Source: Polytrichum commune
Taxonomy: Eukaryota; Streptophyta; Polytrichopsida; Polytrichales; Polytrichaceae
Assembly: GCA_950295325.1 (NCBI GenBank)
Contig: OX485803.1
Span: 67,843,554-67,907,553, forward strand
DNA: 64,000 nucleotides
Direction: 5' to 3'
A program made the translations under genes and the position numbers. The stretch's first letter is position 1. Every line of letters begins with the position of its first letter. Positions 49,191-60,692 of the stretch are shown piece by piece. The notes under the pieces were generated by a model. It saw only the letters and a list, made by a program, of their open reading frames with translations. It did not search any database and was not told the DNA's origin.

Positions 49191-52166
49191 CTAGAGGTCT
49201 TCTGTTGGTACCCCATCCTCGAAAGTATCTCCATCAGTCATTTTCTCACCTCTAGTGCATCGATCTAAATTATCCTTTGCGAAAAGAATTTGCCGAGCTG
49301 GGATGAGAACATTGTCATCGGACGCATTCCTTTGTCTTGCCCATGATGCCACAACACAATCTAGGGATTGATGTTGTGGTGCATAGTCCTTGAGCCTCGT
49401 CCATCGAAAAGATTTTGCCGTGTCCCATTCCTCATAACGTTCGTCTAAGGTCTTCTTGTTCCTTTGGCCAAGGACCGGTACATAATAGACAATCTCAATG
49501 GAACGAGGATTAGGACCGATATGTGCCAAATTCGGCTCAGAAATCACTCGTCCCATCCACACTGGATTAGGACAATCCTCACTAGGACGTAGTAACACAT
49601 AATGGCCAATCCTGATATGTGCGCCGGGACGGAAGGTCTCAACAGGTCGAGAACTAGCTGGCCCCACGTAAGCATAATCAGTGATGTTTTCCTCAAGTAG
49701 ATGCACATTATCCACATGGAGGGTTGGTGCAATGGAGAACCGTGTAGCTGGCCAGAATGGCTCGCTAAGTTCAGATGGAGTTGGGAGTAAAGGTTGATCC
49801 ATAGCCGCAAGCACATTCTCCCAATATAAAATTGTTGGTGCAATGGACTCCATATATTGACCCGAACTATCTTGATTTGCTGTATCCTTCCAATACTTAA
49901 TAAAACCTTGCACCCCAAGCTTTATGTTCACGGAATCTTTCATCTCCCTTTTTGGAACGGGACGGGGGCACCCTACAAAAACAAACATACAATGAGCTCG
50001 GAGCAATACCACGGACTAACTGCCCACGGGTGATCACCCGTGGGCCACATACTTCACACCATGTATTTTCTAGTGCACTTCCAAAGCAATACAAACAAGG
50101 GACCCACTAACCTGTTGGGACCATGGTCTTCTTTGTGATAGGGTCCACCTTCCAAAGAGCAATTCCTCCATCAGGCACCCAACTTGGATCTGTACAATAC
50201 ACTTTGTACTGCATCAATGGCACTCCTTGAGGATCTACATAAAAACGGAATTGGTGCGCCTTGGAATGCCCAATAAGTCGATCTTGACCATACTCATTGT
50301 AGTATCCCTTCACCCATTCCTTGAAATCTGCAACCTCGTGGATTAAGGACGGGACAATAGTGGGTTCCCCAGCAGCCATGAACGATGCCATGAGGTCTGG
50401 GAGTGTATGGCAATCCTCAATCTTCAGCCTTTGTCCAAACCTCCCAAACATTGCATCCACATCCTCATGCGTATGTCCAACAATAAGGAAAGACACCCTG
50501 ACTTCCCGAAAAATTCCCTTTGCAGTCAGAGCTGACCAAAACAACATGTTGTATTTTGATTTGTTGTCCTTCGCACAATTGTTCATTTGAACAAGGAGGA
50601 GGGGTGGCAAACCTGTAGGAGGAATACTTGCGGGCGGTGGCAAGGGAAGTACTCCTGAATACTTCTCTACACCAACCACCAATGCGTCGTGTAAAGGATC
50701 ACCTATGGACGAAATCGGAATGTGTCTACTAGAGCAAACAGGTTGTACCTCAAGTTGACAAAGCAACTTCATCATCGAGGTGATAGTGAAGTTGGCATCG
50801 GATGGGTACATATCAAGGACATAATGCGCATAATTCACATCTGAGTGACCATGTGCAATCATCCCCGCAATGGATATGGGGAATCGCTCGTATTTGTCAA
50901 CACGTTTGTTTTTGTGCGCGAAGACGGGAAGAGCCGTTTTCCCATAATCCATTTTGTCATGGATTATACAAAGCACCTCATTGGGAGCATACTTTGACAA
51001 AATCCTATCTTTATAGTAACTGTTTCTATGAGCCTCCTGCAATGTTAGATGACGAAGGCTAGCATTCGAGATGGCCAAGTGACCAGTTGTGTTCTTTGTG
51101 TGTATTCGCAACAAATCCTTGAATGCTGCACAAGTTCCACAACGCGAGAAGTTGTCGCCGGGGCTCTTTATAACATACTGCTTGAAATGTTGTCGATGTA
51201 GGCGGCTGAAGGTGGACGTGGAGATAGGCGTGTACCCTAGGTCTCCGTCCAAGTTGTTCACTTCCTGCAATAGGTTGCACCACGTTGTTCCCACAGGGAG
51301 CATCTCCGTCCCTATCTTCTCACCAGTTGGAAGAGTCCGAGTCATATGGGGCATGGCGTCCGCCCTACCCTCAACCAATACTCCAAGGGTGGCTCGTGCT
51401 TGCACTGTATTCGCCCGTGGTTTTCTAGTTCCTGTATTTCCATGATCTCGAGATCTAACCCCCATCAAGCTTTCAGCCTTGTTCCTATTATATTGTGCCC
51501 TTGATATCATATAGATGTTCATCCATGCTCGAGTGCATATTGTTCTCCCTTCCAACTGCACCATTTCACGTCCGTTGTGCTCATGTTTCTGGATCGATTG
51601 GAACACCGACAGGGCTATGAGCTTCCGAGCATTGAATGGCAATGCGAAGTAGTGTTCCCGAATACTCATCAACAAAGGCCTTGGGAATACCTGGCAACAA
51701 TGCTCGGAACAACAATCCACCGCTGATAACATCCGCGCATGCTCCTCAGTGGCTCCCCAAATTTTCTTCCCAGGTGGCCGAGGTGCACACATCCTCACAG
51801 TGTTGTATTGGCGTTTTCCAAGCAAGCGCCGATGACTTTGAACTTCGCGGGTCGCATTATGATGGACCAACAATATTTCCGCTAATGTATGTCCTTCAAA
51901 TTTGGTGAGTGAAAGTGGCCATCGGTGCAGCATATTCTCCCAATCCCGCGAAATAACATTGTCAGTTGGGTTCAAGATAATAACTCCAACATCCTCAGCC
52001 CCTAGGATGCTATTGTCAACACAATCCAACGGATTTGTGTTGCAAATCAATCCATCACACAAAGCATGGCCCTCATCATCAAAGAGCACAACGGCCTTCC
52101 CCTTCAAGTCCGTCCTCGACAGTCCAATGTAATGTGGAATCTGAGCATCGATATCAAAGTATGTCA
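49191..52166 (-). CDS. DUF7869-type protein (two exons visible, 5' exon(s) undetermined)
   Basis: The upstream exon is open from 52170 to a donor at 50112 (ACAG|GTTAGT). The downstream exon starts at 49972 after a TTTTGTAG acceptor and ends with TAG at 49191. The 139-bp intron is phase 1 and joins in frame as Gly. Counting from codon 52170: a Cys cluster (CCSEHCC, 153-159), RCGTC (343-347), DKMD (405-408), QMNNCAKDNK (528-537) and VGHTHEDVD (564-572). The last three blocks are the hallmarks of the DUF7869 family, whose acidic/His pattern suggests an RNase H-like fold; its function is not established. The second exon has a BAH-like segment (GHYVLLRPSED ... VWMGRV). There is no ATG at the 5' end; an acceptor at GATGCTCAG (about 52146) is likely, so the true start lies in an unseen exon. 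No frameshift or stop interrupts about 940 codons. Confidence 0.75.
49973..50111 (-). other. Intron of the DUF7869-type gene, carrying a palindrome
   Basis: GT...AG on the minus strand, 139 bases. It holds a perfect 24-base palindrome at 50022-50045 whose half is GCCCACGGGTGA. Splicing keeps the frame exactly. Confidence 0.8.
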
Positions 52167-52186
52167 ACACACATTGACCAGAAGCT

Positions 52187-52204
52187 CACGGGTGTTCACC
52201 CGTG
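52187..52204. repeat. GC-rich palindrome just upstream of the large exon
   Basis: CACGGGTG-TT-CACCCGTG, within the putative upstream intron about 40 bases before the likely acceptor. Confidence 0.85.
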
Positions 52205-52700
52205 GGGGACAACATTGACATCTCAACAGAATATTTACATTCATATAGGGGTGAGCTCTACACCTCACTTCACACAACTCAAGTGAAGTATGTGTTACTT
52301 ATCATATCCCCATTGGGAGAATGACCCTTATTACCAGTTTCCACAAAGCCCAAACACCAAAACTATCACCCCTAACACTTACTTGTGTACAATTATTACT
52401 ATGCATGTAGGTGTCACATCTGCTGGCCCAAGTGCTAGCGAAATAGTTGCCATTCAGGATAGTGTCAACATTCCAGTTTAACGAATATCATCGTCATCAT
52501 TTATCATAATGCATCACGAAACTCCCAACTCGTAATAATATGTACCAATTACCCATTGACAACATATTTCACATACTCAGCAGGAAATTTACAAATAAGC
52601 ATAATTGCATATACAACTATTGAGTATGTCACACACATGATACATGCCTATCTTATAACCACACATATGTAGGGAGAACTAAAATACAAATCATGAACTG

Positions 52701-53046
52701 CCACGGGTGAACACCCGTGGGGGCTTCCATGCTGGTGCCGGATTCTCCCACGGGTGTTCACCCGTGGGAGGCTACCATGCTGACATCTACTACTAGAAAG
52801 TTTGTCACACACATGAGCATATGGATAACTTCTATTCTGACATATGCTAGGATAACCAAAATAAAAACCATAAGCTCCCACGGGTGAACACCCGTGGGGG
52901 CCCCAAACCCGGTACCAGAGTCTCCCACGGGTGAACACCCATGGGGGCCCCAAACCGGGTGCCAGAGTCTCCCACGGGTGAACACCCGTGGCAGACTGGC
53001 CGTACAGGAGGGGTACGGCCAGAGTGTTGTCACGGGTGCACCCGTG
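52701..53046. repeat. Palindrome array with a 47-bp tandem unit
   Basis: Six palindromes of the CACGGGTG..CACCCGTG type, at 52701, 52747, 52877, 52924, 52971 and 53031. The pair at 52701/52747 and the triplet at 52877/52924/52971 are spaced exactly 47 bases because the whole unit, including a GGGGGCCCCAAAC..GG..CCAGAGTCT spacer, is tandemly copied. The last (CACGGGTGCACCCGTG) is a perfect 16-base palindrome. Minus-strand ORFs here (52648-53061, 52758-53111) just translate the repeat. Confidence 0.9.
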
Positions 53047-53099
53047 GGAAAGTGGATGCACATTGGGGTTATAAAACCAACCTCTTCACTCATGTGAGG

Positions 53100-53825
53100 C
53101 ACGCTCTCCATGGTTGCTCCTCAAGGGTGAAGGGGGGTGGACTCAAATGAGGAGAAAGAAATGACCCTCCAAATGGTGGCCTTTATATAGGTCGTGAGCA
53201 TGGCCATCAACTTCTCATGAGGAAGTACAAGGCATTCCCTCCAAATTCGTAAGTACATAGACGTCATTCCCTCCAATTCCTATCGCTATTAGCTAATCAC
53301 GTTCTAACCTTCCTCATATTGAATAATGATGACCTTCGGTAGTGGGGTTCTACATCGTATGTACATGGAGTGAAAATTTGTTACAAGGCGAAGGAGAGTC
53401 TTTGCGGTACCAATGATCATTGGATAACCTTTGCATACACCTCATACCACTACCAAGCATACTCATGCCAAAATTACATAAGGACATGTGCACACATAAC
53501 AGGTCCACCACTTATGATGGGCACCCTTGCAAAATGAATAGTATGAAGGTTAGGTATTGTTTCATCCGCAAGAGTTAACAACGACATGGGATTCTCTCAC
53601 CAGAGTTATAGTTCCTTTATATTTTATAATTGTGAATAGGATGCCTATTTTGTGGGCAAGGTGCAAGGATAACCCGGTCAAAGCTACTATTATCTTTCAT
53701 GATTGCAGTCTAATTTGGGAATATGATTGCACCCAAATTCAAGGTTTGAAGCTCAACACTAGCCTGCTCCTTTTAGAGCAACTAGCATTGTGGCCCATTG
53801 TGTTGCAACTTCGGAATAGTTTCAT
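53100..53825. other. Upstream flank of the DUF7869-type gene
   Basis: No recognisable coding sequence. The promoter and 5' exon of the minus-strand gene may lie here or in the palindrome array. Confidence 0.4.
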
Positions 53826-53833
53826 ATACTTCT

Positions 53834-54177
53834 CTCGAGGGGGGGTAGTCATTGGTTGGAGTAGCAATATACGTGCGAACAAATGATAGGGTATTTTAAA
53901 AACATGGGGGCTAAAAATTATAAATGGAGTTAAGAGTAATATAGGGTATCAACCATGACACTTGACAGCTTTAAAGTCCTATAGGGTATGGAATAATAGG
54001 TAATTTGGAATTATAAGTAATGCAAGCCATTTTTCTATTAACCCAAAGTAGAAATTTACATAATGATAGCATCATTGTGAGAAAAATAAGAGAATTGAAA
54101 GTAACACCCCCCCTATAAAATAATGGTTGTTCGCACCTATATCCTTAACTTTTTAACACACTGCCCCCCCCCCCAAG
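53834..54177 (-). mobile_element. G-run MITE, copy 2 (inverted)
   Basis: Starts CTCGAGGGGGGGTAGTC and ends CACTGCCCCCCCCCCCAAG. The flanks ATACTTCT (53826-53833) and ATACTTAT (54178-54185) match 7 of 8. By eye it is about 95% identical to the reverse complement of 48517-48852. Each copy has its own target duplication. Confidence 0.9.
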
Positions 54178-54189
54178 ATACTTATACTT

Positions 54190-55920
54190 TCCTAGCCTTG
54201 TCAACTTGCCTCGCTCCACCCCATTGTCCAATGTTGTATTTCATGAGCAAATGTTTTGTTGTATCCCCATGATCATTCTTCTTAACCGACTTGACATGTG
54301 GCACACCTCAATTTCATGATAGTGGACATTTATCTTTATCAACTTTGTGAATCTTCCATATCAAGTTCACACTTTATGGTTTTTTTATTTCTCAAATTCT
54401 CGCCGCCTCATTTCGCATTCTTTGCCTTCTCATTGTTTTGTATTTACTTGGAAGCCTCTAGCCTTGATGTCAAATTTTCTTTGGTCTTCATTACACTACC
54501 TTGGAGTTAGAAGCAAGCAATGTCATTTTTCCTTTGGTCTTTGATTATTGTACATCAAAGCAAACAACTCATACCCAACATAGTTGGAGTGCGTAATCTC
54601 ATGGGTTTGAGAGTGTACGTAGTGTAGTTGGGGGTTTGATTATGGGAAGAGTGTTGGTAGCGTGAGCAAAGCGCATAACGTTTTTGGAGTGTAGTGTATA
54701 GTTGTGCGGAATAGGGAGCAATTTGTTTACTAGGATAATCCTATACATGATGTAATGTTCTTTGTGAAATAGAGTTATGCATTTCCTAAAATTGATTTTG
54801 TGAAGTTTTGAATATGGGTACCAAATCATGAAATTGTTCACAACATGTACTGAAATTGGTTGTTTAAATAATGAACTTGGTTCATATTTCCAATGAAATT
54901 GGAAGAACCTATCGCTAAATTGCTTTGTTAAATCATGAATTTGAGTTTGCACTTTTGTGGATTCATCTTACCAAAGGAGTATGTGTCACTTTCCTTTATA
55001 AACCTCTTGGTTTTGTTCACGACTTTGAAACATTAAACATCAAAACCCTAAGGTCACAATCATGTACTTAAGTTATCGAAGATGACCATTGAGAATTATT
55101 ACATCAAAACATAAAACCTTGAATTTATAATTATGAAGTTAAGTGGACCACCTTTCCCAAACAATCTCAACCTTAACCTCAAACTCAACCTAAACCCCGA
55201 TGGTTCACAGCAGTTTTTTCAAGTTAAGTTATCCAAGATGATTGTTGAACACTCTTCCCAAACAACCTCAACCTCATCATCAACGGTTCACAATGGCTTG
55301 TGGTGGTTTTATCAAGTTAAGTTATCCAAGATGCCCATTTAATAACTTTCTCATGTGACCTCAAATTTAGCACCAATGATTCGTGACCATGCCCAGCCTT
55401 GTCAACTTGCCACAACCTTGCCTCGCCCACCCCCATTAATAGTATGATATAGGATGTGATGACTCAATACCTACCTAGACTCCTACTATGGCATTATACA
55501 CAATTTGACAATTCGACCCTTCTCCCAATAGCTCAAGCCTAGGGTTAATCCATCTTTGACTTGAAAGCGCCACATGTTACAAAATGAATTTGCATGTATT
55601 TGACTGAAACATGCAAAATGCCACCAAAGAGAGAGAGAGAGAGGGAGAGAGAGTCCATTTTCATGGCACCTCTTTGATTTGCACAACCCATTTTTCATCT
55701 TTTAGCATCACTCGTCATTCTTATCAATCATGATGTTGGACATGTAGCAACATACCATAGAGTTCCTTTGCCACAAATATGTGTGTGTGTGTCTATATGT
55801 ATGTATGTATGTATGTATATATATATACATATATATATATATGTGGCCAACTCGGGCGTCAATGCCCTATTTACACTGGGGAAATCATCAAATTTATAGC
55901 ACTACGCTAGAGATGTTGAT
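54190..55920. other. No gene recognised; microsatellites
   Basis: Short ORFs only. A (GA)n is at about 55628-55651 and GT/ATGT/TA runs at about 55778-55843. Three related phrases around AAGTTAAGTTATCCAAGATG (55220 and 55314) and CGAAGATG (55078) indicate small duplications. Confidence 0.5.
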
Positions 55921-55931
55921 CCATTTATAAA

Positions 55932-56207
55932 CCGGTTTAGGGTTTAGGGTTTAGGGTTTAGGGTTTAAGGTTATTTATTTCCTTAGCATTTTCAGCTCTG
56001 GGTTAGTAGGATAGGGCCTTGCATTACTTATATTTCCAAGTTACCTATTATTTCAAACCCTATAGTGCTTTAAAGATGTCCAACGCCATTTTTGACACCC
56101 TATATTATTCTAAATCATTTTGTTCATTTTACGTCCCCATATACCCTCTCAATTTTTCGCACGTATATTTCTACTCCAATACATCACAAACCCCCCCCCC
56201 CCCCCCC
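55932..56207 (+). mobile_element. G-run MITE relative joined to a TTTAGGG array
   Basis: About four TTTAGGG units (about 55936-55968) run into TTATTTATTTCCTTAGCATT and then into the right half of the G-run MITE (CTTGCATTACTTAT, CCCTATAGTGCTTTAAAGA, GCACGTATATTTCTACTCC). It ends in a C17 run (56191-56207). The usual left end is missing. Confidence 0.75.
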
Positions 56208-56209
56208 GG

Positions 56210-59200
56210 TATGTGTCCACTACATTTCTAGCTGCACTTCCTAGGTTTTACGCTATATACTTATGGGCCCACCACTTATGCCCTTTGGATGACCGTTTTG
56301 AGATCCCATGTCGAAATGATGGCTTAAGGCTGACCGATCGACAAGGCTATAGAAAAACGCGACTCCAATCATTTGACATGTCCTTGGATAATGCACATGT
56401 TTGGGTAGACTTAGTTTGGACACCACGTGTGTGATTGGAACTCCCAATGCAGCTAGAGGACATATACTCCTCAACCTAAACCTTATGCCACAACACATAC
56501 ATTGAAACAACAATACAAAACAAACACATACAACCCCTTAATAGATGCAATGAGATACAATGGTTGCAATGTCAACCCCCTCTTCCCAAACTTGGATGCC
56601 CCAAATAGATAGTTGCACCCAACATAGCCCGGCTTCCAAAAGGAAGGCAATAAGCCCTATAATGAGCCCCCCCCCACCACCCCCAAACTCATGTACATTA
56701 TAGAGCAAACATACTCAATTTTTCCTAATAAAAATTTCTTCCCCTTTTCAGGATGTGCTCTTCCATATGTGGAGAAAAACCTCACATTCAAGAGTACCTC
56801 TCATCGATCCGACAGAAAATATAAAACTAAACCCCCTTGGTTTAGACTAATTCCGTAACTTTGAAGCTAATTACGGTGTCAAACCAATTGAATTTTTAAA
56901 TAAAATGTTTTTGGATGAATGTTGGGTGTGCTTGTATGTGAGCATGTTTTCTTGTCTTTGCCCTCGGATTGATAGGCTTTGCCTACGCATGGGGAATTTG
57001 TGATAGCATTTACATCCTCAAGGGCTTGGGCTTCTAATGTGAGGCCCTATATACATATCAATGTTTTTTTGGCCAACGAAATGGGATTATCGCATACGAG
57101 CATATTACTCTCATTCATCCAACAATGAAACTTTAAACTAGTATGTAGTAAGGAGGTTATTTTTCAAAGTTTATTGGAAACCCTATTTAGTTGAATTGAC
57201 CCCAAATTAGTCTAGCCCAAGTTAGGGCACATTTTCATGTACCAATCGTTTTGGTGAAACAAAATAGAGTTCTCTGACGTTGGTGAAGGTTTTGCCGGTA
57301 TCTTCAAGCATCTTTTGGACTGAGCACTCCCATGTGGAGTGGCAATGGTGGTTGGGGGGGGGGGGTAGCAGATTCGGCTCGTTGCCCAAAACACAAGTTG
57401 AAACGTGGCCATCCTTGTACTGACGCACTTTAGTTGTTGATTGACTAGACTGATTGATTTTTAATCATGGGATGCTAGAAAAATGAAAAACAAAATCTCC
57501 ATAAATTAAGAAAACTTTGGGCAAGGTTTGAATAGTAAGAACATGGCATCATGAACTCTCAATGTAAATACAACAAATTATGGTTCACACTAACAATGTA
57601 TATAAAAACCAAGGTTTCTCCGCTCAAATGAAAATCAATTTCCATGTGCTAGAATACCAACCTAGTCAAGTTTCCCTCCTCAAACTACAACTATCAATGA
57701 GCCCCACATACCTTATTAGTTTGGGTATGTGCCATCCTGACCCATTACACCAGTCCGTATGAATCATTTTGGGTTCATATCTTGCATGAACCCAACCACA
57801 TACATTAACCCTTGCAAACCATATGCCCATGCCCCTGTAAAACCTTCATGTGCATGTACGCACATAGCCCCACTCATAAGCCCCCGTGACCCGCTTTGGG
57901 AAAAAAAATAAAAAAATAAAAAAATAATCTTTGTTAACTAATTGTTAACTAATTGTCTTTTTTTAACTAATTGCTAAAATAAAGAATGAATTTATTTAGT
58001 TATGTAGCATGTGAGCTCTCAAAACAACAGTCAGTACTCAATGCAATAAACTCTAATTGTTGCACCATAGGTAGGTATCATGGGATGATTCAATACAACA
58101 TCTACTAAGGGGAGGGAGACCAAGGGAGGGGAAGTCGAAAGCATTGGTAACAATAGGACTAGAGATTTCTATTTAGAGATTATTAAACTACTCTTTAAAA
58201 TCGGGGTCAAATACCTTTGAGTAACCTTTAAGTAACCTTTCCATAATGTCATGCTCCAATCCATGGGTATGACTTGTGGACTTGCCATAAAGTATTTTTG
58301 AAATCACCTTTAAGGAGAATATAAAAGCTCAATTTTGGACCGTGTAGCCATAGATGTTGCATCCATGTGGGATTTGTTGTTGCTCAAATTTAGTACTTTG
58401 GTACTTAGGTTGTCAATCCATGTGCACTATCGACCCTACAATGACCGAAAATATTTTGAGAGTGTGCGATTGACTATGTTAGGTTATAATAAGGCTCTAT
58501 GTGATAGCATGGTTATACTTACATGAGTACCCTTAGATGTGCACTTTGGGAAGGACATTCGAGGCCGTAAATATGAAAGTCAACAAATACCTTAACCGTA
58601 CAAGCCCACTTGAAATGGCCGGGGATTCGTGGCACTCAAGTAAAGTCATCCGGTAACAAATGAGTCCATCAAGAAGCTCGGATGGAGCTTACTTTAGTGA
58701 AATACCTCCGAGTTGGCATGTAAGACCTACTTTCTCCCTCATAGTTATTTTATAAATATTAATTTGTTGGCAAGGGGCAATGATGTGGCCTTGGATGCTC
58801 TAAGCCTATTTTCCAACCTCCCATGAGATGTTTCCAAGGCCATGATGTGGCTTTGAATTTCACATGGTTATTTTGATAAATATTGTAAGATATCAATGTG
58901 TGCAATATATAATTATGAAGTGTTGTCATAGACATCTTTTTGTTCATAATTCATTTATTTTGCACATGTGTGATTGTTCAAACATTTGTAATATGGCACA
59001 ATAATATATATCACCTTATGATAAATTGGTGAACTAAAAAACTCAATTCAATATTAGTATTAGTATTGTTATTATTAGTATTTGCATAATAGTATTAGTA
59101 TTAGTATTAGTATCATATAATTATATTTATTTAAAAGTAACGGTTATACACTATGTGATTTGAAAGATAATACAATATGTGATGAGGATAAATTATTAAA

Positions 59201-59500
59201 TAATTCAGATAGGCTATAGTCAGAAACTTATGATTTTCTCAGTAATATATACCCCATCTATAACGTTGTCCCACGAGTCTAATTCCAAATAACATATCAT
59301 TTATTTATACCTTATTCTCTTATAAACACTTGCACTAATCTATCATTAGAATGACAAATATAAGTTATTTATGGTAAGTCAAGCGGATTTTAGTGCACTC
59401 AATATGGGATTTGTAGTCAAGCGGCCTTCAAGAATGCAATTTTTGGTCGGGTTTAGAAATTTTCTCTACAAGATTGCCCCAACCCAGATTAGATACCTCC
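56210..59500. other. No gene recognised; homopolymers and AT repeats
   Basis: Poly(C) near 56670, poly(G) of about 12 near 57355 and a (TTAGTA)n-like microsatellite at about 59050-59113. Short ORFs are unassigned. Confidence 0.5.
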
Positions 59501-59510
59501 AAAAGTTCGT

Positions 59511-59745
59511 GAGGGGGTATTTAACGTCCGCCCATGTTAAAGCAAATATAATATGGGGTGTCAAAAATGACACTGGGCATCATTAAAGTACTATAGGGTA
59601 TGGAACAAATCGATTATTTGGATTTGTAATTAATGCAAGGCCCTTTTCTACTAACCCGACTAAGAAAACTACATAATCATAGCATGTGAAGAAAAAAATT
59701 GAAAGTAATAACCCCATATAAAATAGTGGTTGTTTGCACATGGAT
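59511..59745 (-). mobile_element. G-run MITE relative, decayed inverted copy
   Basis: The reverse complement reads GTGCAAACAACCACTATTTT near one end and CCATACCCTATAGTACTTTA in the middle, matching the MITE copies at 48.5 and 53.8 kb. The G/C-run ends are reduced (CCCCCTCACG). Confidence 0.7.
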
Positions 59746-59857
59746 GCGTGATAAAAGAGAATTAGTTGTTACTAGACTCCTAATTGCATATGAGTAGGAC
59801 ACAAATAGATGGCGAGCAACTAGTAAGGTCCAACACTAAGTGGACTACCACACTAAT

Positions 59858-60055
59858 GGGTTTAGGGTTTAGGGTTTAGGGTTTAGGGTTATTTATTTCA
59901 TTAGCATTTTCAACCTTGGGTTAATAGAAAAAGCCTTGCATTTCATATAATTCCAAATTACATATTCTTCCATACCCTATAGTACTTTAAAGATGTCCAT
60001 TGCCATTTTTGAAACCTTATATTATTCTAAGTCCTGTTGTTCATTTTTAGTGTGG
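59858..60055 (+). mobile_element. Second MITE relative joined to a TTTAGGG array
   Basis: About four TTTAGGG units, then TTATTTATTTCATTAGCATT and the MITE right half (AATAGAAAAAGCCTTGCATT, CCATACCCTATAGTACTTTA). The same junction occurs at 55932-56207. The C-run end is lost. Confidence 0.75.
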
Positions 60056-60059
60056 CCCA

Positions 60060-60684
60060 CTGTAATATTATTGTACTTTCCTTGCCTTACATTGGATTTT
60101 CATCCAAATATACAGATGAAAAACCCACAGTAATGGAAACCCCTATTTTGAAGGGTATGCTATGTTATATTGCAGATTAACAACAACACCGTAAGTGTCG
60201 TCACATGACACTGGGTGTTTGAGTGCACTTATTAAAATCTTGACATGACATGCCATTAGTATGCTTAAGGATGTATTCCTCTTAAATATTAAAATGAAAC
60301 ACATGACACTTGCCAATAGTGAGCTTAAGCATCTTACCCTTGGGAATGTAGTGGGAATTAACAAAACCATTTAATATGAACATGTACGTTATCACTATAT
60401 CACAGTAGACAATATAGCAATCATCCATGACAATGTTGCATCACAAGTTGCTAACATGAGAAGGTCAATGGATGAACTCATCCATCATCATGACATGGCT
60501 CTAAGTTATACCTCATGTAGCGTTCACATATGAAGAGATAGTCTGGCATACAATGGGGTATGGGTTGGCATGTGAACTATGTTGAGGATCTGTGATCATA
60601 TGTTTACTAATTTCCAATCTCAATATGATATCCTTGTCCAATAATTCTTAAGTGAGTCAGTGCCTTTAGAATTCAAGTTGATGT
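60060..60684. other. No gene recognised
   Basis: AT-rich, short ORFs only. Confidence 0.5.
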
Positions 60685-60692
60685 TCCCTAAG

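Noticed and set aside
52701-53046. CRISPR-like array of palindromic repeats
   Set aside because: The spacers are themselves copies of each other, the sequence is eukaryotic with introns, and no cas-like gene exists.
52648-53111. Minus-strand ORFs of 117 and 137 codons as the 5' exon of the DUF7869-type gene
   Set aside because: They are open only because the 47-bp unit lacks stops in that frame; the peptide is a translation of the palindrome repeat.
48517-54177. A single 5.6-kb DNA transposon with ~340-bp terminal inverted repeats around the DUF7869-type gene
   Set aside because: Each terminal block has its own 8-bp direct repeat on both of its sides, so they are two separate MITE insertions and no outer duplication links them.
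55936-55968. Chromosome end or true telomere
   Set aside because: Only about four units, inside ordinary repeat sequence, and repeated with the same linker at 59.86 kb.
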